Positions 1 through 6,066 of a stretch of DNA of 6,066 nt are shown here, in pieces. The notes beneath the pieces are model-generated. The model ran no database searches and was not told the origin of the DNA. It was given only the letters and a program-made list of their open reading frames with translations. The stretch comes from Deltaproteobacteria bacterium UBA796 (GTDB taxonomy: Bacteria; Myxococcota_A; UBA796). How positions within the stretch are numbered: the first letter of the stretch is position 1; every line of letters begins with the position of its first letter. The stretch spans positions 1-6,066 of the forward strand of contig DBIS01000027.1 of the NCBI GenBank assembly GCA_002296975.1. The letters are read 5' to 3'. The position numbers were made by a program, and so were the translations under genes.

Positions 1-66
1 CAACGGCTGTCAGGCTTTCTATTTACCCAATTGTAACATGGGTTGGCTGTAAATTTGCTGTGGGGT

Positions 67-1506
67 CTATACAGGGTTGGCCTGTGTCCAGCCGCCCAAT
101 TTGTGCTCTATACAGCGGGCTGCAGCGATGGTTAAGTGGTCCATGCCGCGGGCGCCGACCACCTGCACACCCAGGGGTAGGCCACCTTTGGAAAAGCCAA
201 CCGGCACTTGAGTGACTGGAAACTCCAAAACATTAAAGATGGCGGTGTAGGCCGGTGCGAAGGGTGTGCGAAAGGCATCCCAGTGTGCTGGTGCAGGCCG
301 GTTGTAGGGCGGATGAAGGAGCACGCCATTGTCCCCGAGGGCATCTTCGATTTCTTTTTGAAGATCTTGGCCTTGCTGGATGAAGCCCTTGTTCATCCAT
401 GACAGCTTGGATGCCAGCCCATCTGCTGTGCACATCATGATGGCTGCGAGTGTGTGGCGACCGCGTCCAGTCAGAAGGCGAGCCAATTCGACGGTCGGTT
501 TGAGTCGGCCCTTTTCGCCCAAAATCTCTGGGTAGGGCGTGGTGGTCGCGGCGGAGAGCATGGCGCTCCAAATTTCGAACCCCTTTTTGATTTTGGCAAA
601 CTTGCGGTGGACGACTGTGGCGCCTTGGTCTTGCAGGGCCGCCGCCGCATCATGAACTGCTGAACCAAGCTCGGGCGTCACTTTGGTGCGGAGGTTCCAG
701 TCCAAGGGGAACACGTTGAGTTTTGATAAATCCACTGAATCTGGGTCACCCAGACGGTAGGGGAGCATGGATTCATCTTCGACATCGTTACCGGCAATGA
801 TTTTAAGGATTGTCCAGGCGTCGTCCACGGTTCGGGTCAATGGGCCAATACACAGAAAACGCCCGCCATCGACGCTGAGGACGCCTTTGGGGTAATGACC
901 GGTATTCGGCACCAGCCCACCGCTTGGCTTGTGGCCAACAGTGCCACAAAAGGCCGCCGGAATTCGAATGCTTCCGCCCACATCAGAGCCGACACCAAAG
1001 GCGCTCGCACCTGTGGCCACCATCACGCCCTCGCCGCCCGATGATCCGCCTGAAGTCCTTTTGGTATTCCAAGGGTTCTTGGTTCGTCCATGGATTGCAT
1101 TGTAGGTTTCGAGCCACAAGCCGCCCTCTGGAATGTTTGTGGTCCCCATGATGATGGCTCCCGCCGCCTTAATGCGGCTGACCACCGTGGCATCTTGCTC
1201 GGCGAGCACATCGGCCCGCCATAGGACGCCGCCAGTTTGAGGTTGACCGGTCACACCAATGAATTCCTTCACTGTGCATGGGATGCCCAACAGGGGTTGG
1301 TCTGTACCGGCCCCGCCTTTAAGGCTGATGTCTGCGGCTTTTGCTTCGGCGCGAGCCGTCTCGAATCGGTCGGCAATGAAGCCGTTGACCAAGGGGTTGA
1401 CCGCCTCGATTCGGCTGATGTGAGCCTCAAGCAGGGATGAGGCGCTCTCTGTTTTGTTTCGCAGTGCGGTTTGTAGTTCAGCGATAGACGCGGTGTGAAT
1501 GCTCAT
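67..1506 (-). CDS. Amidase-signature family hydrolase, FAAH-like
   Basis: This 479-residue protein belongs to the amidase signature (AS) family, which hydrolyses carboxamide bonds with a Lys-cisSer-Ser triad. The triad is readable: Lys80 in PCTVKEF, cis-Ser155 in the GGSSGGEG loop, and nucleophile Ser179 in SDVGGSIRIP. The 75- and 24-residue spacings equal those of mammalian fatty-acid amide hydrolase (K142, S217, S241), and GGSSGGEG is the FAAH-type form of the loop. There is no N-terminal membrane helix or signal peptide, so it is probably cytoplasmic. Length is normal for the family. ATG at 1506 is the only usable start, because an in-frame TAA lies three codons upstream. No good Shine-Dalgarno precedes it, so translation may depend on the gene 38 nt upstream. 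It lacks GatB/GatC partners and a GatA-like context, so it is unlikely to be the Glu-tRNA amidotransferase subunit. Substrate (lipid amide, aryl amide, other) is unknown. Confidence 0.93.
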   Translation of the reverse strand: MSIHTASIAELQTALRNKTESASSLLEAHISRIEAVNPLVNGFIADRFETARAEAKAADISLKGGAGTDQPLLGIPCTVKEFIGVTGQPQTGGVLWRADVLAEQDATVVSRIKAAGAIIMGTTNIPEGGLWLETYNAIHGRTKNPWNTKRTSGGSSGGEGVMVATGASAFGVGSDVGGSIRIPAAFCGTVGHKPSGGLVPNTGHYPKGVLSVDGGRFLCIGPLTRTVDDAWTILKIIAGNDVEDESMLPYRLGDPDSVDLSKLNVFPLDWNLRTKVTPELGSAVHDAAAALQDQGATVVHRKFAKIKKGFEIWSAMLSAATTTPYPEILGEKGRLKPTVELARLLTGRGRHTLAAIMMCTADGLASKLSWMNKGFIQQGQDLQKEIEDALGDNGVLLHPPYNRPAPAHWDAFRTPFAPAYTAIFNVLEFPVTQVPVGFSKGGLPLGVQVVGARGMDHLTIAAARCIEHKLGGWTQANPV

Positions 1507-1544
1507 GTGGCATATTTAGCCGCCCCAGCATGACTGTGTGGGGT

Positions 1545-3665
1545 TTAGCCGTCAAAGACCCATGACATCTTGGCGAAAAGGGTCCACTCTCGTTCACCTT
1601 TTGTGGGGGACGGAAGGTCTTTTGTCCCTCGGTTGACCCCTGTGCGGCCTCCCAGGTAAACCGCGCGCCCCGGGGTGTGCTCCCAGGCTAAAAGTGACTC
1701 AATACTCTCCGAATCTTGAAAGCTATTATTATCATAAATCCAGCGATTCCAAAGGGTTGGTGTTGCGAAGATTTCCAGCTTTACCCTGAGTACTTCACCC
1801 TCATGGACAAGTCTGTCTCCTTGGCTAAAACGCTCCCAACCGATCGAAGGGCCAAAGCGCAGCATGGGAAAAGGCTGGAGACTGAGATCCAGATAAAGCT
1901 GTTGTTTAAAGCCAGTGCCCGGGTTTTCCAGGTCATATAAGACACCTTCGCCCGCACCTGCACGGACCCATGTTCGGAGCCACTGCGTCCATGTACCACC
2001 CCCCATGACGCTACCCGATACGGTGTCGAACCATTGGTCGGCAAAGGACTCACCTTTGACGTCGGCATCGACCATCAACAAAGCACCCCCTTTGGTCCAA
2101 AAGCCAACCCCAGGCCTATATTGATAGTCTCTCAAGGCGCCGTCTTGTTGCCAAGTCAAGGTGCCCCGGGTTGGGGTCATGAATATTCGAGGGATGGGTT
2201 TCCAGTTTGGGAAGACAAATAGCTCAGTCTCATTGCCCAGTGCGATGGCATCGGAGATCGGGACAAACCCGTTTTCAGCCCGGAAACCAGCGGAAATGTA
2301 TTTGGCTTCTACCATGGTCTTGATGTGTCGCGCGCTGGCTTTTGCCCTGAGCACTGAGGCTGGCGAAAACACCTCGTCTTGATCAGCGCCACGGGTTGTT
2401 GAGCCCAGGATGGTGGCCTCGATATTGATGGCATCACCCAAGGCGTAACGACCATCGATCCCAATAAGATGATGGCTCATGTCGCTGCCGAGAATGTTTC
2501 GGTCGGACACAATGAGTCCAACCATATTGTCTTTGGCGATCGACCAACGGAGCCTGGCCACAGTTGTCATGGCCGAGCGACCCTCGAGATCGTCGGAGGT
2601 CCATCCGCCACCCTCTGACACAGAGGCTGAAGGTTGACGGTCGAGCACATGGACCACAGCCATCGCCACAGGCCCATTCTCGCTGGTGGCCCGAAGCCCG
2701 TAGAGCGGGGTCACCATGGTTCGGGTGTAAGTCAGGTCATTCATGGGGTGGGAGAACCACTCCTGACCCTCTAAAAAGAAGGGCCGCTTTTCCTCGTATC
2801 TTAGGGTGTAGCGTTGATTGACATCGATCTTCGTTTCATCCGATTCAACCTGAGAAAAGTCTGGGTTGAAGGTGGCGAGCACTTGCAGTTCAGGGGTGGG
2901 CGCGTACTTCATGGTCAAGCCCGGCGCGACCCCTGCAATCCCCAGGCGGTCATCTGTAGCACCTTGGTCGGAGTGGGTGACCGTCAGTTCAGGCTGGACA
3001 CTCAGGGCCTTGTTTTTTGGCAACAGGCCAGGCCCCCCCATATGGACCGCTTGGGTGAGCACACCCTGTTTTGCAGGGTCTAGGGCCGGCCAAGTGCTCA
3101 TCTCCCGTGAGGAAGCCGATCGGCGAAAGAACAGCATTTTCACCTGGTCCAGCTGTTCTGGGTGTCGGATAGATGACCATGGGATTTCGAACTCAACAGC
3201 GTATCCATCCTTGGTGATCACGGCAGTAGAGGTCCAGCGCGCATCCCAAGAGGACCATCCACCGCGCCAAGGAACCAACTCAGAGTCTTCGCCTCGGACC
3301 AATGTCCCATCAAGCTGAACGCCAAGGGGATTGGCAATGAAAAGGACCGCTCTTTCGCCTGTCCCGAGTGGGTCCAGCAGCATGCCGACTTGGTCGTCGC
3401 TGCGCCGAGAGTCACGCCGGCCTAAACCGTATCGGAGACCGCCAGCGTTGGGGTCGTTGGCCTGAAAGTGGACGTATAAGGCCTCGTCTGTGCACATCAG
3501 CAGAACACGGGTGTCTCCGACGGGAGTCAGCCCAGGCTTGGGCCGGTGGGTGATAAAACCAGTCATCTCCGTGGCCTGACTCCACGCCGCCTCATCAGCG
3601 CGCCCATCGATCACGACCTCAGCATTGACGACTTTGGGCATGTCCATGGGGATGGGGATGGGCAT
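1545..3665 (-). CDS. CBM9-like plus DUF5916 outer-membrane beta-barrel protein, no signal peptide seen
   Basis: The 706-residue product has two parts. Residues about 11-190 resemble a CBM9-like beta-sandwich (opening VIDGRADEAAW; later AVEFEIPWSSIR). Residues about 220-706 match DUF5916, with its hallmark at 267-304: NPDFSQVESD, then IDVNQR, then EEKRPFFLEG. Many short alternating hydrophobic strands and the ending LFAKMSWVFDG suit an outer-membrane barrel with a C-terminal beta-signal. Family members usually carry a Sec signal peptide, but this ORF opens with MPIPIPMDMP, which is not one. Start ATG 3665 is favoured by an AAGGAAG site 6 nt upstream. No other ATG, GTG or TTG exists before the in-frame TAG/TGA pair at 3702-3707. 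In-frame ATGs also occur at codons 7 and 9. It lies just upstream of the amidase on the same strand and may share its transcript. The ligand and role of DUF5916 barrels are not established, so function is left open. Confidence 0.88.
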   Translation of the reverse strand: MPIPIPMDMPKVVNAEVVIDGRADEAAWSQATEMTGFITHRPKPGLTPVGDTRVLLMCTDEALYVHFQANDPNAGGLRYGLGRRDSRRSDDQVGMLLDPLGTGERAVLFIANPLGVQLDGTLVRGEDSELVPWRGGWSSWDARWTSTAVITKDGYAVEFEIPWSSIRHPEQLDQVKMLFFRRSASSREMSTWPALDPAKQGVLTQAVHMGGPGLLPKNKALSVQPELTVTHSDQGATDDRLGIAGVAPGLTMKYAPTPELQVLATFNPDFSQVESDETKIDVNQRYTLRYEEKRPFFLEGQEWFSHPMNDLTYTRTMVTPLYGLRATSENGPVAMAVVHVLDRQPSASVSEGGGWTSDDLEGRSAMTTVARLRWSIAKDNMVGLIVSDRNILGSDMSHHLIGIDGRYALGDAINIEATILGSTTRGADQDEVFSPASVLRAKASARHIKTMVEAKYISAGFRAENGFVPISDAIALGNETELFVFPNWKPIPRIFMTPTRGTLTWQQDGALRDYQYRPGVGFWTKGGALLMVDADVKGESFADQWFDTVSGSVMGGGTWTQWLRTWVRAGAGEGVLYDLENPGTGFKQQLYLDLSLQPFPMLRFGPSIGWERFSQGDRLVHEGEVLRVKLEIFATPTLWNRWIYDNNSFQDSESIESLLAWEHTPGRAVYLGGRTGVNRGTKDLPSPTKGEREWTLFAKMSWVFDG
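3646..3665. repeat. G-rich hexamer repeat (ATGGGG x2, ATGGGC, AT)
   Basis: The plus strand reads two copies of ATGGGG, then ATGGGC and AT. On the minus strand this encodes the first seven residues (MPIPIPM) of the DUF5916 protein. With an earlier GGG at 3636-3638 it makes four G-tracts (3636-3638, 3648-3651, 3654-3657, 3660-3662) separated by loops of 9, 2 and 2 nt, a relaxed G-quadruplex pattern on the plus strand. The repeat itself is directly visible; any folding or slippage is inference. Confidence 0.6.
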
Positions 3666-3671
3666 CGGTAG

Positions 3672-3678
3672 CTTCCTT
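3672..3678 (-). promoter_or_regulatory. Ribosome binding site of the DUF5916 gene
   Basis: Read on the minus strand, AAGGAAG lies 6 nt before ATG 3665. It supports this short start, which lacks a signal peptide, over any longer reading. Confidence 0.6.
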
Positions 3679-3693
3679 GTTGTAGGCTGGGCG

Positions 3694-3700
3694 AAGGAGG
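3694..3700 (+). promoter_or_regulatory. Strong ribosome binding site of the purine nucleoside phosphorylase gene
   Basis: AAGGAGG is a near-perfect Shine-Dalgarno 7 nt before ATG 3708. A second ATG follows directly at 3711 with 10-nt spacing. The first is preferred, though the two differ by only one methionine. Confidence 0.85.
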
Positions 3701-3707
3701 CCTATCA

Positions 3708-4532
3708 ATGATGGTGGTACAAGAACAGCACGCATATGCCAAAGCTGCAGAAGCCATACGGCAGCGCTTTGGTGCACCACCACGGGTGGTCATCATTTTG
3801 GGTAGCGGTGCGGGCGGTCTTCGTGATGCCTTGACCGACAAGCAAACCGAGACCTATGAGGCGCTGGGGCTGCCGCTCACCAGTGTGACGGGCCACAAAG
3901 GTGAGATGCTGGTGGGCAAGCTCGGCGACACCCAAGTGGCGATGCTTGCAGGCCGGCTACATTCCTATGAAGGGCGATCCCTCGAGGAGACCGTTCGGGC
4001 TGTGCGCGCCATGGCGGCTTGGGGCGTCGAGATACTCCTGATGACCTCTGCTGTGGGCTCTCTGACCACCGACTTGTCTCCAGGCGACCTCGTTGCGGTG
4101 ACCGACCACATCAACCTGATGGGAATCAACCCCTTGGTGGGTAAAAATATTGATGGCCTTGGGCCTCGGTTTCCAGACATGGCCGCGGCTTATGACCCAG
4201 GGCTGCGAGCCCAAGCCCAAGCGGTGGCTGATGAACTCGGTACTGAGTTGAGCAGTGGCGTGTATGCGGCGGTTCGGGGACCGAGTTTCGAGACACCAGC
4301 CGAGGTGAGAATGCTCGGTATGATGGGTGCGAGTGTGGTCGGGATGAGCGTCGTCCCCGAGACCATCGCTGCGGTGCATGCTCAAATGCGTGTGCTGACC
4401 ATCGCGATTGTATCGAATGAAGGGACTGGCCTTTCTGATACCCCTCCGAATCACGCAGAAGTGACAGCGACTGTGGGACGGGCTGCGATAACGCTGTGCC
4501 CATTGATCACGCGGTTGGTCAGCTTGTGGTAA
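3708..4532 (+). CDS. punA: Purine nucleoside phosphorylase, trimeric (PNP/MTAP) type
   Basis: This cytoplasmic enzyme cleaves purine (deoxy)ribonucleosides with phosphate to give the free base and (deoxy)ribose 1-phosphate in salvage. Its 274 residues are typical of the trimeric class. Phosphate-site motifs are present: LGSGAGGL with Ser33, GHKG with His63, and GRLHSYEG with Arg83 and His85. Purine and ribose sites follow: GPSFETPAE with Phe194 and Glu195, VGMS with Met213 and Ser214, and SNEGTGLS with Asn237. Glu195, Met213 and Asn237 are each offset by six from human E201, M219 and N243, which supports the alignment and a 6-oxopurine preference. The usual TNAAGG/TNAAGS loop instead reads TSAVGS (113-118). 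The C-terminal NHAEV motif is in place. The 3' end overlaps the cytidine deaminase gene, so the two are very likely co-transcribed. Xanthosine phosphorylase (XapA-like) activity cannot be excluded from sequence. Confidence 0.95.
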   Translation: MMVVQEQHAYAKAAEAIRQRFGAPPRVVIILGSGAGGLRDALTDKQTETYEALGLPLTSVTGHKGEMLVGKLGDTQVAMLAGRLHSYEGRSLEETVRAVRAMAAWGVEILLMTSAVGSLTTDLSPGDLVAVTDHINLMGINPLVGKNIDGLGPRFPDMAAAYDPGLRAQAQAVADELGTELSSGVYAAVRGPSFETPAEVRMLGMMGASVVGMSVVPETIAAVHAQMRVLTIAIVSNEGTGLSDTPPNHAEVTATVGRAAITLCPLITRLVSLW

Positions 4533-4957
4533 CCCCTACGGACAAAGCCTTGCTCGCTGCGGCCATTGCGGCTCAAGCCCACGCTCACTGCCCCTTTTCG
4601 AAATACCCGGTTGGCGCGGCTGTTCTGACCGCCGACGGGGAAATCTTTGGAGGCTGTAATGTGGAGTCGGCGAGTTTTTCCCTGACCTGTTGTGCTGAGC
4701 GGGTGGCAGTCTTCAAGGCTGTCAGCGAGGGGCATCAACAAATAGTAGCTTGCGCCATTGTGACCGCAGAACAACGGCCAGTCCCGCCTTGTGGCGCCTG
4801 TCGGCAGGTTCTGTTTGAATTTGGAGCGACGATGCGACTGGTTTTGGGCACACAGGCCGGCGATATTCGGATCGCTTCTTTGGGGAATTTACTTCCAGAG
4901 GGCTTTGGGCAAGAGCAGTTGCTTGGGGCGGTTGGCGCTGCTGAGTCTTCAGATTGA
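4526..4957 (+). CDS. cdd: Cytidine deaminase, homotetrameric type
   Basis: It deaminates cytidine and deoxycytidine to uridine and deoxyuridine for pyrimidine salvage in the cytoplasm. All catalytic elements are present (numbered from GTG 4526): NVE at 45-47 for ribose binding, Cys56-Ala-Glu58 with a zinc ligand and the proton-shuttling Glu, and PCGAC with zinc ligands Cys89 and Cys92. Family motifs PFSKYPVGAA near the N-terminus and LLPEGF near the C-terminus are also seen. At 143 residues it has the usual length of the small one-domain, three-cysteine-ligand form. I chose GTG 4526 because it leaves a normal N-terminal extension and overlaps the upstream stop by only 7 nt (GTGGTAA). An in-frame GTG at 4496 would give 153 residues and a 37-nt overlap. 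Neither has a clear Shine-Dalgarno, so re-initiation after the phosphorylase gene is likely. Confidence 0.94.
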   Translation: MVTPTDKALLAAAIAAQAHAHCPFSKYPVGAAVLTADGEIFGGCNVESASFSLTCCAERVAVFKAVSEGHQQIVACAIVTAEQRPVPPCGACRQVLFEFGATMRLVLGTQAGDIRIASLGNLLPEGFGQEQLLGAVGAAESSD

Positions 4958-5055
4958 AAACGTGGGGCTCGTCGGTTACTCGGGGTGCGTCCCGTGTAGC
5001 CGGAAATGGCGCGCCCGAGAGCGATACAGTTCTGGCATCCAGCGGTTGAGGCACC

Positions 5056-6066
5056 ATGTTCGGTAAAACCCCACTCATCATCATCGAAGACGACGCGGCG
5101 CTCGTTGAGGCTGCCAAACGCCTCAAGGGCGCGCCAGTCATCGGCGTCGATACAGAAGCAGACTCTTTTCACGTGTTTAAAGAGAAGGTTTGTTTGGTTC
5201 AGCTCAGCGACCTCGAGAACGACTATATCGTCGACCCTCTCAAGGTGAGTGACATGTCGCCACTCGCACCGATTATGGCCGATCCCGCCACGGTAAAGGT
5301 GCTTCACGGCGCTGACTATGACATTGTGTCCCTCAAGCGCGACTTTGGCTTTCAGTTTGATAATGTGTTTGACACGATGATTTCAGCTCAATTTTTGGGC
5401 TTCGACAAGGTGGGCTTGGCCGACCTCATCAAACGTTTTTTTGGCCACCATATCGACAAGCAATATCAACGCCATGATTGGGGTAAGCGTCCACTTTTCG
5501 ACGAGCACCTTAGCTATGCCCGAGGTGACACCCACTGGCTCCCAGCCATTCGAGAGCTGCTGCTGATTCACCTGAAACGCAGTGGTCGCCTCGCCGCAGT
5601 CGAAGAAGAATGCTCGATAGTTCAAACCAGGGAATGGCAAGGTCGAACCCATACCGATGCTGATTTTTTGCGTGTGAAGGGGTCCAATATCCTCGATGAT
5701 GCAGAAAAACGTGTGCTGTGGGCCGTGTGGGAGTATCGGAATGGGCGTGCCCAAGCCGCAAACCGCCCCGCATTCAAGCTCATCCCCGATCCGTTCTTGA
5801 TGAGCTTGGCCAAATCCCCACCTGCAGACGCCGATGCCTTGAACAAAATGGCCAGAAAAGGCTCATCGATGTTGCGCCGACACGGCCCGGCTTTACTTGA
5901 GGCGGTTCAAAAAGGCGTCGCCGATGAGCGTGAAATCCCCAAAGTTACAAAGCCGGCCAAGATGCGTCACCAGCGTGTTGGGCCAGGAATCGAACGGTAT
6001 TTCAACCCACTGAAAGATTGGCGAAACGCGAAGGTGAAGCGAACTGGGATGCCACCTGTCGCCGTC
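5056..6066 (+). CDS. rnd: RNase D-like 3'-5' exonuclease with HRDC domain (3' end outside the window)
   Basis: The frame is open from ATG 5056 to the right edge, giving 337 residues without a stop, so the C-terminus is missing. It is a DEDDy exonuclease: Exo I GVDTEADS with Asp32 and Glu34, Exo II LHGADYDIVSL with Asp89, and Exo III YARGDTHWL with catalytic Tyr154 and Asp158. All five metal-binding or catalytic residues are intact. The conserved HDWGKRPL before Exo III also fits RNase D. Residues about 212-290 form an HRDC nucleic-acid-binding domain (DDAEKRVLWAVWEYRN, then NRPAFKLIPD). The RNase D family trims tRNA and other structured RNA 3' ends. An in-frame TGA at 5047-5049 rules out a longer N-terminus, and GAGG at 5048-5051 is a close-set ribosome binding site. 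It follows cdd after 98 nt on the same strand. The rnd symbol rests on family membership; the Rrp6-like Exo III wording leaves orthology to E. coli Rnd uncertain. Confidence 0.93.
   Translation, partial: MFGKTPLIIIEDDAALVEAAKRLKGAPVIGVDTEADSFHVFKEKVCLVQLSDLENDYIVDPLKVSDMSPLAPIMADPATVKVLHGADYDIVSLKRDFGFQFDNVFDTMISAQFLGFDKVGLADLIKRFFGHHIDKQYQRHDWGKRPLFDEHLSYARGDTHWLPAIRELLLIHLKRSGRLAAVEEECSIVQTREWQGRTHTDADFLRVKGSNILDDAEKRVLWAVWEYRNGRAQAANRPAFKLIPDPFLMSLAKSPPADADALNKMARKGSSMLRRHGPALLEAVQKGVADEREIPKVTKPAKMRHQRVGPGIERYFNPLKDWRNAKVKRTGMPPVAV

Larger units (their letters stand above)
3666..3707. promoter_or_regulatory. Divergent 42-nt intergenic region
   Basis: This is the whole gap between the starts of the minus-strand DUF5916 gene and the plus-strand nucleoside phosphorylase gene. 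It contains both Shine-Dalgarno sites facing outward, with about 15 nt between them. There is no room for two conventional promoters with leaders, so at least one promoter, and perhaps both, must lie within the opposite gene and the 5' ends of the transcripts would overlap. I could not identify a convincing -35/-10 pair for either gene. Confidence 0.5.

Noticed and set aside
1..66. Possible 3' end of another plus-strand gene, or a terminator (ACCCA...TGGGT hairpin), beyond the amidase stop
   Set aside because: One frame is open for about 16 codons to a TAA near 52, too short to judge. The hairpin has only 5 bp and no T-run on the minus strand.
66..115. Direct repeat TCTATACAG at 66-74 and 107-115
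   Set aside because: Nine bases, within the amidase C-terminal codons and its stop, with no flanking similarity; likely chance.
3033..3039. Run of seven C (G7 in the coding strand) within the DUF5916 gene as a phase-variation tract
   Set aside because: It encodes Gly-Gly in frame, is short, and the reading frame is intact on both sides. No second sign of contingency-locus behaviour.
3678..3707. Minus-strand TTGATA / 18 nt / TACAAC promoter for the DUF5916 gene
   Set aside because: The -10 match is poor, and the start of transcription would fall inside the ribosome binding site, leaving almost no leader.
3957..4503. Long minus-strand reading frames opposite the phosphorylase gene
   Set aside because: They lie antisense to a well-conserved enzyme, contain no recognisable domain, and are expected shadows in GC-rich coding DNA.
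4958..5055. Terminator or promoter in the gap between cdd and the RNase D gene
   Set aside because: The best dyad (CGGG-GTGCGT-CCCG near 4981) is 4 bp without a T-run, and TTGAAA at 4954 has no matching -10. The GGCGCGCC palindrome near 5008 looks incidental.

Overview
The window holds five protein genes and almost no non-coding DNA. It suggests a Gram-negative bacterium: one product looks like an outer-membrane beta-barrel of the DUF5916 family, and there are Shine-Dalgarno sites of the usual AGGAGG type. Base composition is moderately GC-rich. The RNase D-like protein, with its YARxDTH-type Exo III motif, together with the FAAH-like amidase and the DUF5916 barrel, would fit a myxobacterial or other former 'deltaproteobacterial' lineage, but nothing here fixes the phylum. 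I saw no tRNA, rRNA, insertion sequence, CRISPR array, phage gene or toxin-antitoxin pair.

Left half (about 67-3665, minus strand): two co-directional genes 38 nt apart. The upstream one encodes a 706-residue protein with an N-terminal CBM9-like domain and a C-terminal DUF5916 barrel. The downstream one encodes a 479-residue amidase-signature hydrolase whose Lys-Ser-Ser triad spacing equals that of mammalian fatty-acid amide hydrolase. They may form an envelope-related operon, but the substrate cannot be read from sequence.

Right half (3708-6066, plus strand): a nucleoside-salvage pair followed by an RNA exonuclease. A trimeric-type purine nucleoside phosphorylase overlaps a tetrameric-type cytidine deaminase, which implies translational coupling. 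After 98 nt comes an RNase D-like DEDDy exonuclease with an HRDC domain, open to the right edge and therefore partial. RNA trimming followed by nucleoside breakdown is a sensible grouping, but co-transcription across the 98-nt gap is unproven.

The two halves diverge from a gap of only 42 nt that carries both ribosome binding sites, so the promoters must lie largely inside the opposing genes. The most unusual observations are the lack of a signal peptide on the barrel protein and a G-rich hexamer repeat at its first codons. I found no convincing sign of a new multi-gene system. The content is mostly metabolic and envelope housekeeping.
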